Shown here one piece after another: positions 57,930-64,000 of a stretch of DNA of 64,000 bases. This DNA comes from Mycolicibacterium diernhoferi. GTDB taxonomy: Bacteria > Actinomycetota > Actinomycetes > Mycobacteriales > Mycobacteriaceae. The notes under the pieces were generated by a model that saw nothing but the letters and a program-made list of their open reading frames with translations, searched no databases and had not been told where the DNA came from. The stretch covers positions 4,464,001 to 4,528,000 of the forward strand of contig NZ_CP080332.1 of NCBI RefSeq assembly GCF_019456655.1. The letters are read 5' to 3'. Made by a program: the position numbers and the translations under genes. How positions within the stretch are numbered: position 1 is the stretch's first letter; the number at the start of each line of letters is the position of its first letter.

Positions 57930-59426
57930 TCAGCCAGGGTTCGCCGGGGGCAGCGTGACGACGAAGCGGGTATCGCCGGGCGCACTGTGCAATTCGATGG
58001 TCCCGCCGTGGGCCTTCACCACCGCGGCGACGATGGCCAATCCCAGACCGGTGCTGCCACCGCGGCGCGACCGCGACGAATCGCCGCGGGCGAACCGCTC
58101 GAACACCTCGGGCTGCAACGCCTCCGGGATACCCGGTCCGTCGTCGGCCACGGTCAACACCGCCTCGCCGCCGTCGGCGACCGTGACCGAGGTGGTGACG
58201 GTGGTGCCGGGCGGAGTGTGCACCCGGGCGTTGGTCAGCAGATTGGTCAGCACCTGGTGCAGCCGCGCCTGGTCGCCGGTGACCAGCACCGGTTCGTCGG
58301 GCAGATCCAGCGTCCACTCGTAGTCGGGTCCGGCGGCGTGGGCGTCGCCGACCGCGTCGAGCACCACCTGGGCGAGGTCGACGGGGGTGCGTTCCAGCGG
58401 GCGGCCCTCGTCCAGACGGGCCAGCAGCAGCATGTCCTGCACGAGCGCGGTGAGCCGCTGCGTCTCGGATTCCACGCGCCCGATCGCGTGCGCGACGTCA
58501 TCCGGGAGCTGCGCCCGGTTGCGCTGGGCCAGTTCGGTATAGCCGCGGATGGCGGCCAGCGGGGTCCGCAGCTCATGGCTGGCGTCGGAGACGAACTGGC
58601 GCACCCGGGTCTCGCTGGCGTACCGGGCCGACAGCGCCGCGGCGATCCGGTCCAGCATCCGGTTGAGCGCCGAGCTCAACTGGCCGACCTCGGTGTGCGC
58701 GGCTGCCGGGTCGACGGGCACGATCGACGTCGGCAACTGCACCTCGCCCTTCTCCAGCTCGAGATGGGCGACATGCCGGGCGGCAGCGGAAACCCTTGCC
58801 AGCGGTGCCAATTGACGTCTGATGATCCAGACCCCGATGATGGCCGCCGCGATCAACGCCACCGCGGCGATCACACAGAACATCAGCAGAACCCACAGCA
58901 TGGTGTCGTCGACAAAGGTGGTGGGGAGCCCGACGACGATGGTCTGGGCACCGCGGGTGGCCGGCCGCGCCACCACCCGATAGCTACCCAGCCCGTCCAA
59001 CTGGACGCTCACCGGGGTACGGGTCGGCGGTACCTCGGCCAACTGCGCCGCGGCCTGCGAACTGATCTCGGCGGTGTCGCCCTGCGCGGTGATCACGCCG
59101 GCGTCGACCGCCCCGTCCTGCCTGATCACCGCGCCGACGGTCTGGACCTCCTGGCCGGGTGCGTTGAGGAACCCGGGTCCGGGACCCTGCTCCGGGTCGA
59201 ACGGAAACCGCATCGGCATGCCGGGCGGCGGCAGCATCGGCGGCAGCGGCCGTTCCCCGATGACCACCGAGCGCCGGGCGGCGGCCAACAGCTGGGAATC
59301 CAGCTGTTGCATGAGAAACCGGTGCAACGCGAACTCGGTGGCGACACCGATGGACACACAGACGAAGGCAAGCAGGGCGACCTGGGTGATCAGCAGTCGG
59401 GTGCGCAGCGACCAGGAACGCGGCAT
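57930..59426 (-). CDS. tcrY: HAMP-type sensor histidine kinase (TcrY-like)
   Basis: 498 residues. An N-terminal membrane helix, an outside domain rich in Pro/Met near 60-90, a second helix and HAMP (about 210-260) precede the HisKA box FVSDASHELRTPLAAIRGY with H284. The ATP-binding domain has VLTNLLTNARVHTP and STGLGLAIVAAVV. It follows the regulator gene by 5 bases. The TcrY name rests on the regulator's similarity. Confidence 0.88.
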   Translation of the reverse strand: MPRSWSLRTRLLITQVALLAFVCVSIGVATEFALHRFLMQQLDSQLLAAARRSVVIGERPLPPMLPPPGMPMRFPFDPEQGPGPGFLNAPGQEVQTVGAVIRQDGAVDAGVITAQGDTAEISSQAAAQLAEVPPTRTPVSVQLDGLGSYRVVARPATRGAQTIVVGLPTTFVDDTMLWVLLMFCVIAAVALIAAAIIGVWIIRRQLAPLARVSAAARHVAHLELEKGEVQLPTSIVPVDPAAAHTEVGQLSSALNRMLDRIAAALSARYASETRVRQFVSDASHELRTPLAAIRGYTELAQRNRAQLPDDVAHAIGRVESETQRLTALVQDMLLLARLDEGRPLERTPVDLAQVVLDAVGDAHAAGPDYEWTLDLPDEPVLVTGDQARLHQVLTNLLTNARVHTPPGTTVTTSVTVADGGEAVLTVADDGPGIPEALQPEVFERFARGDSSRSRRGGSTGLGLAIVAAVVKAHGGTIELHSAPGDTRFVVTLPPANPG

Positions 59427-59431
59427 CGGGA

Positions 59432-60187
59432 TCAGCGCGGCGGACGCAGGACGTAGCCGGCGCCACGCAGGGTGTGGATCATCGGTTCGCGCCCGTTGTC
59501 GATCTTCTTGCGCAGATACGACACATACAGTTCGACGATGTTGGACCGGCCGCCGAAGTCGTAACTCCAGACCCGGTCCAGGATCTGGGCCTTGCTCAGC
59601 ACCCGTTTGGCATTGCGCATCATGAACCGCAGCAACTCGAACTCGGTGGCGGTCAACGAGATCGGGTCACCGCCGCGAGTCACCTCGTGACTGTCCTCGT
59701 CGAGGACGAGGTCACCCACCACGATCTGCGCGTCACTCGCGTCATGGGCCACCCCGGTGCGCCGCAACAGTGCGCGCAGCCGCAGCACCACCTCTTCGAT
59801 GCTGAAGGGTTTGGTCACGTAGTCGTCACCGCCGGCGGTGAGGCCGGCGATACGGTCCTCCACCGAGTCCTTGGCGGTCAGCAACAGCAGCGGCAGTCCG
59901 GGCTGCAGCTCGCGGAGCCGGCGCAGCACATCGAGACCGCTCATATCCGGCAGCATCACGTCGAGCACCACCACATCCGGCGGGTTGTCCCGGGCCAGTT
60001 CGATGGCGGTGGCGCCGTCACCGGCGGTGGTGATGTCCCAGCCCTCGTAGCGCAACGCCATGGACACCAGTTCAGCCAGCACCGGCTCGTCGTCCACGAC
60101 GAGAACGTGAATCGGTTTACCGTCGGCCCGGTGCATCACTGCGCGCACTGGAACGTCGTGAGTCGATGCTCCGGCTGAAGAGGCCAT
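59432..60187 (-). CDS. tcrX: OmpR-family response regulator (TcrX-like)
   Basis: 251 residues. The receiver has VVDDEPVLAELVSMALRYEG and phosphorylated D76 in VVVLDVMLPDMSG. The winged-helix output ends in NGREPMIHTLRGAGYVL. The sequence is close to TcrX (Rv3765c) as I recall it. An internal ATG at 60136 (MHRADGKPIHVLVVDD) could be the true start. Confidence 0.92.
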   Translation of the reverse strand: MASSAGASTHDVPVRAVMHRADGKPIHVLVVDDEPVLAELVSMALRYEGWDITTAGDGATAIELARDNPPDVVVLDVMLPDMSGLDVLRRLRELQPGLPLLLLTAKDSVEDRIAGLTAGGDDYVTKPFSIEEVVLRLRALLRRTGVAHDASDAQIVVGDLVLDEDSHEVTRGGDPISLTATEFELLRFMMRNAKRVLSKAQILDRVWSYDFGGRSNIVELYVSYLRKKIDNGREPMIHTLRGAGYVLRPPR

Positions 60188-60254
60188 GCTCTCATTATTC
60201 GCGCTCCGGTGAGCGCAACATGTGCCGTTCCTGTGAGCTGGCTATGAAATATTG

Positions 60255-60473
60255 CTACTCGCCCGAGTCAGCAGACTCGGGCGCGGTCGTGGTGGTGGTC
60301 GTGGTCACCGGGGCCGGGGAGGTCGGCGAGTACGTCTCCGACGGCAGCGTCGGCTCCGGCAGGGCCGGGTCGGCACTGAAGGTGGTGGTCTGGACGACGG
60401 ACACGCCGGTCATGGCCAACACCGCACCGACGCCCGCGCTCGCGCACAGCAGCTTCACTTTGTTCGATGTCAT
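60255..60473 (-). CDS. Small secreted Thr/Pro-rich protein
   Basis: 72 residues. A signal peptide (VKLLCASAGVGAVLAMTGVSV) leads to a short mature tail rich in Pro, Thr and Ser with a TTTTTT run and ending PESADSGE. No family recognised. Divergent from oppB; it ends 67 bases upstream of the TcrX-like gene. Confidence 0.6.
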   Translation of the reverse strand: MTSNKVKLLCASAGVGAVLAMTGVSVVQTTTFSADPALPEPTLPSETYSPTSPAPVTTTTTTTAPESADSGE

Positions 60474-60596
60474 GCCCGGTGGGTTACCCGCCGCCCGGAT
60501 GCGGAAACACCGGCGCGCCGGGACCCCGTCTGACCCGCCCACTTCCCTGCCGATCTCATACCCTGTCCGAATGCAGCCCAGCAGCGGATCCGCCGG

Positions 60597-61574
60597 ATGA
60601 CCCGCTTCCTCGCGCGCCGGCTGCTCAACTACGTGATCCTGCTGGCCCTGGCATCGTTTCTGACGTTCACGCTGACGTCGTTGACCTTCTCCCCGCTGGA
60701 CAGTCTGCTGGAGCGCAACCCGCGCCCACCCCAGGCGGTCATCGAGGCCAAGGCGGCCGAACTGAACCTCGACAAGCCGATCCCGGTGCGCTACGCCGAC
60801 TGGGTGTCCGGTGCGGTCCGCGGCGATTTCGGCACCACCGTCGCCGGCCAGCCGGTCAGCGACGAACTGTGGCGGCGCATCGGGGTGAGCCTGCGACTGG
60901 TGCTCATCGGCTCGGTGGTCGGCACCCTGATCGGCGTGGTGGTCGGCGCGTGGGGCGCGGTACGTCAGTACCGGCTGTCCGACCGGACGATCACCCTGGC
61001 ATCGCTGCTGATCATCAGCGCACCCACCTTCGTGATCGCCAACCTGCTGATCCTGGGCGCACTGAAGGTGAACTCGATCCTGGGGGTGCAGTTGTTCGAG
61101 TACACCGGCGAAACCTCGGCCGACGCCGTCGGCGGCGGGTGGAACCAGTTCGTGGACCGCGCACAACACCTGGTGCTGCCGACGTTCACGCTGGCACTGA
61201 CCGCGATCGCCGGGTTCAGCCGCTACCAGCGCAACGCGATGCTCGACGTGTTGGGCCAGGACTTCATCCGCACCGCCCGCGCCAAGGGCCTGACCCGGCG
61301 CCAGGCCCTGTTCAAGCACGGCCTGCGCACCGCGCTGATCCCGATGGCCACCCTGTTCGCCTACAGCGTCGGCGGGCTGTTCACCGGCGCGGTGTTCGTG
61401 GAGAAGATCTTCGGCTGGCACGGCATGGGTGAGTGGGTGGTGCAGGGCATCACCACCCAGGACACCAACATCGTCGTCGCCATCACGGTGTTCACCGGCG
61501 TGACGATCCTGCTGGCCGGTCTGCTCTCCGACGTCATCTACGCAGCGCTCGACCCCCGGGTGCGTGTCTCGTGA
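60597..61574 (+). CDS. oppB: Peptide ABC transporter permease OppB
   Basis: 325 residues with about six membrane helices and the EAA loop ALGL-type region ([21 protein letters not shown]). The C-terminus has [17 protein letters not shown]. It forms the membrane channel with OppC. Its stop overlaps the oppC GTG (GTGA). The opp set next to canA matches Rv1283c-Rv1280c in M. tuberculosis. Confidence 0.95.
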   Translation: MTRFLARRLLNYVILLALASFLTFTLTSLTFSPLDSLLERNPRPPQAVIEAKAAELNLDKPIPVRYADWVSGAVRGDFGTTVAGQPVSDELWRRIGVSLRLVLIGSVVGTLIGVVVGAWGAVRQYRLSDRTITLASLLIISAPTFVIANLLILGALKVNSILGVQLFEYTGETSADAVGGGWNQFVDRAQHLVLPTFTLALTAIAGFSRYQRNAMLDVLGQDFIRTARAKGLTRRQALFKHGLRTALIPMATLFAYSVGGLFTGAVFVEKIFGWHGMGEWVVQGITTQDTNIVVAITVFTGVTILLAGLLSDVIYAALDPRVRVS

Positions 61575-62470
61575 CCGATACCGAATACCAGTTCGTCTCG
61601 CGGCGCTCGCTGGTGCTGCGCCGGTTCCTGCGCAACAAGCCCGCGGTGGTCTCGGTCGTCGTGCTGGCATTGCTGTTCGTCGGCTGTTGGGTCCTGCCGC
61701 CGCTGCTGCCCTACTCGCACACCGATCTGGACTATTACGCGCTGCAGCAGCCGCCCAGCGCGCAGCACTGGTTCGGCACCAACTCGATCGGCCAGGATCT
61801 GCTGGCCCAGATCGTGCGCGGCATGCAGAAATCGCTGCTGATCGGTGTCTGCGTCGCGTTCATCTCGACGCTCATCGCCGCCACCGTCGGCGCGGTGGCC
61901 GGCTACTTCGGCGGCTGGCGGGACCGGACGCTGATGTGGATCGTGGATCTGCTGCTGGTGGTGCCCAGCTTCCTGCTCATCGCGATCGTCACCCCGCGCA
62001 CCCGCGAGTCGGGCAGCATCCTGTGGCTGATCCTGCTGCTGTCGGTGTTCAGCTGGATGATCAGTTCGCGCATCGTCCGGGGTATGACCATGAGCCTGCG
62101 GGAACGCGAATTCGTCGCCGCGGCAAGGTACATGGGGGTCTCGAACCGGCGCATCATCGTCCGCCACATCCTGCCCAACGTGGCGTCCATCCTGATCATC
62201 GACACCGCGCTGAACGTCGGCATGGCCATCCTGGCCGAGACCGGATTGAGCTTCCTCGGTTTCGGGGTGCAACCCCCGGACGTGTCGCTGGGCACCTTGA
62301 TCGCCGACGGCACCCGGTCGTTGACGACGTTCCCCTGGGTGTTCCTGTTCCCGGCCGGGGTGTTGGTGTTGATCGTGTTGTGTGCCAACCTCATCGGCGA
62401 CGGGCTTCGCGATGCCCTGGACCCGGCGGCGCGCCCCGGCCGGCGCCTGCCCCGGCGGGGCCGATCATGA
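61571..62470 (+). CDS. oppC: Peptide ABC transporter permease OppC
   Basis: 299 residues from GTG 61571. The N-terminal OppC-type helix ([20 protein letters not shown]) and the EAA-like loop ([21 protein letters not shown]) are present. It pairs with OppB. Its stop overlaps the oppD start ATGA at 62467. Confidence 0.95.
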   Translation: MTDTEYQFVSRRSLVLRRFLRNKPAVVSVVVLALLFVGCWVLPPLLPYSHTDLDYYALQQPPSAQHWFGTNSIGQDLLAQIVRGMQKSLLIGVCVAFISTLIAATVGAVAGYFGGWRDRTLMWIVDLLLVVPSFLLIAIVTPRTRESGSILWLILLLSVFSWMISSRIVRGMTMSLREREFVAAARYMGVSNRRIIVRHILPNVASILIIDTALNVGMAILAETGLSFLGFGVQPPDVSLGTLIADGTRSLTTFPWVFLFPAGVLVLIVLCANLIGDGLRDALDPAARPGRRLPRRGRS

Positions 62471-64000
62471 CCCTGTTGGAGGTCCGCGACCTGCGGGTCG
62501 AATTCCCGACCGATACCGAGACCGTCGCCGCGGTGCGCGGATTGAACTATCACGTGGACTCCGGCGAGGTGGTCGCCCTGGTCGGCGAATCCGGTGCCGG
62601 TAAGTCCGCCGGCGCGATGGCCGTCGTCGGGCTGCTTCCCGAGTTCGCCGACGTCTCCGGTTCGGTGCGCCTGCAGGGCGACGAACTCATCGGGTTGCCG
62701 GACGCCCGGATGTCGCGGATCCGCGGGACCCGGATCGGCACCGTGTTCCAGGACCCGATGTCGGCGCTGACCCCGGTCTACACCGTCGGCGACCAGATCG
62801 CCGAGGCCATCCGGATCCACCACCCCGACGTCGGTGCCCGAGCGGCCCGGACCCGCGCGATCGAACTGCTCGAACTCGTCGGGATCCGCCGGCCCGAGCA
62901 ACGCGCCCGCGCCTTCCCGCACGAGTTGTCCGGCGGGGAGCGCCAACGCGTGGTCATCGCCATCGCCATCGCCAACGATCCGGACCTGCTGATCTGCGAT
63001 GAGCCGACGACCGCGCTGGATGTGACCGTGCAGGCCCAGATCCTCGACGTGCTGCGCACCGCACGCGATGTCACCGGGGCCGGGGTGCTCATCATCACCC
63101 ACGACCTCGGGGTGGTCGCCGAGTTCGCCGACCGCGCGCTGGTGATGTACGCCGGCCGTGCGGTCGAGGCGGCGCCCGTCGCCGAGTTGTACCGCAACCG
63201 CCGGATGCCGTACACCGCAGGGCTGCTCGGGTCGGTACCCCGCCTCGACGCGCCGCGCGGTGAACGGCTGGTGCCCATCCCGGGGGCGCCCCCGTCGCTG
63301 GCGGCACTGCCGCCGGGCTGCCCGTTCGCACCGCGCTGCCCGCTGGCGATCGACGCCTGCCGCGCCGCCGAACCGGAACTGCTCACCGTGCGGCCGCGCC
63401 ATCAGGTCGCCTGCATCAGACACGATCAGGTCGACGGGCGCAGCGCCGCCGACATCTACGGCGTGCCGACCGCGCCGGCGGCCGAACCCGCCGACACCGC
63501 GGGCGAGGTGGTGCTGAGGGTCCGGGATCTGGCCAAGACCTACGCGCTCACCAAGGGTGTGGTGTTCCGCCGGCGCGTCGGCGAGGTGCGCGCGGTCGAC
63601 GGGGTGAGTTTCGACCTGGAGCAGGGCCGCACCCTGGGCATCGTCGGCGAATCGGGGTCGGGTAAGTCCACGACACTGCACCAGATCCTGGACCTGAGCA
63701 CGCCGCAGGCGGGGACGATCGAGGTCCTCGGCACCGACGTCGCGACCCTGGACCGCCGGGGCCGCCGGGCGCTGCGCGGCGACCTGCAGGTGGTCTTCCA
63801 GGACCCGGTCGCCTCCCTGGACCCACGGCTTCCGGTGTTCGACGTGCTCGCCGAACCGCTGCGCGCCAACGGGTTCGACAAATCCGCCGCCGGCGACCGG
63901 GTGGCCGAACTGCTCGGCCTGGTCGGTCTGCGCCGCGAGGACGCCGGCCGCTACCCGGCGGAGTTCTCCGGTGGGCAGAAGCAGCGGATCGGCATCGCCC
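62467..64000 (+). CDS. oppD: Peptide ABC transporter ATP-binding protein OppD (cut by window edge)
   Basis: Double ATPase of the fused OppD/OppF type, 511 residues visible. The first domain has Walker A GESGAGKS at about 40-47, the LSGGERQR signature and [13 protein letters not shown] Cys-rich linker ([19 protein letters not shown]) follows. The second domain has GESGSGKST at about 396-404 and the SGGQKQR signature at the window end. The remainder, and probably oppA, lies beyond. Confidence 0.95.
   Translation, partial: MTLLEVRDLRVEFPTDTETVAAVRGLNYHVDSGEVVALVGESGAGKSAGAMAVVGLLPEFADVSGSVRLQGDELIGLPDARMSRIRGTRIGTVFQDPMSALTPVYTVGDQIAEAIRIHHPDVGARAARTRAIELLELVGIRRPEQRARAFPHELSGGERQRVVIAIAIANDPDLLICDEPTTALDVTVQAQILDVLRTARDVTGAGVLIITHDLGVVAEFADRALVMYAGRAVEAAPVAELYRNRRMPYTAGLLGSVPRLDAPRGERLVPIPGAPPSLAALPPGCPFAPRCPLAIDACRAAEPELLTVRPRHQVACIRHDQVDGRSAADIYGVPTAPAAEPADTAGEVVLRVRDLAKTYALTKGVVFRRRVGEVRAVDGVSFDLEQGRTLGIVGESGSGKSTTLHQILDLSTPQAGTIEVLGTDVATLDRRGRRALRGDLQVVFQDPVASLDPRLPVFDVLAEPLRANGFDKSAAGDRVAELLGLVGLRREDAGRYPAEFSGGQKQRIGIA

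Overview
The window is a GC-rich chromosomal stretch from a mycobacterium, most likely a fast-growing Mycolicibacterium. Evidence: an atp operon with a fused b-delta subunit, the actinobacterial gamma loop and the C-terminal alpha extension; a Rho with a large polar N-terminal insertion; decaprenyl-phosphate GlcNAc-1-P transferase (wecA/rfe); a type 1 (Rv0247c-Rv0249c-like) succinate dehydrogenase; deazaflavin-dependent enzymes; and an IdeR-type iron box. From memory, the backbone follows the M. tuberculosis order Rv1311 (atpC) back to Rv1281c (oppD), with several blocks inserted. No phage, insertion sequence or CRISPR array was seen.

Layout. 1-7.7 kb: F1Fo ATP synthase operon atpI-B-E-F-FH-A-G-D-C, read leftward. 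8-12.2 kb: wecA, sua5, prmC, prfA, rpmE. 12.4-14.7 kb: an acyl-CoA synthetase gene divergent from a TetR regulator, lying between rpmE and rho. 14.7-23.5 kb: rho and the aspartate-family/arginyl operon argS-lysA-hom-thrC-thrB, then a divergent tRNA-Arg(CCG). 24-48.3 kb: an accessory block. It holds a dicarboxylate transporter with succinate dehydrogenase 1, a PPOX protein, two decayed enzyme genes, an acyltransferase/SGNH pair behind an iron box, an amidohydrolase, an alcohol dehydrogenase, a GIY-YIG-like protein, two very large secreted modular proteins (one ending in a glycoside-hydrolase domain, one carrying a PQQ-dehydrogenase-like propeller and PKD domains), an LLM oxidoreductase and a two-component system with a DUF4097-like protein. 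48.3-50.6 kb: a leftward four-gene unit (isochorismatase-type hydrolase, deazaflavin-dependent protein, PPOX protein, Rrf2 regulator). 50.8-54.4 kb: sulfate-activation operon cysD-cysNC-cysQ with a strong promoter and a probable leaderless upstream ORF. 54.4-60.5 kb: MFS exporter, NtaA-type monooxygenase, carbonic anhydrase canA, TcrXY-like two-component system, small secreted protein. 60.6-64 kb: oppB, oppC and the start of oppD, cut by the window edge.

How the genes work together. The core blocks cover ATP synthesis, translation termination and peptide release, threonine/lysine synthesis and sulfate activation. The dicarboxylate transporter next to Sdh1 looks like a uptake-and-oxidation unit for succinate. 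The most interesting regulatory features are the IdeR box inside the spacer of a promoter driving the split acyltransferase/SGNH pair, the short ORF that starts at the predicted cysD transcription start and overlaps the cysD start codon, and two AGTACT-N6-AGTAC(T/C) boxes upstream of the Rrf2-containing unit.
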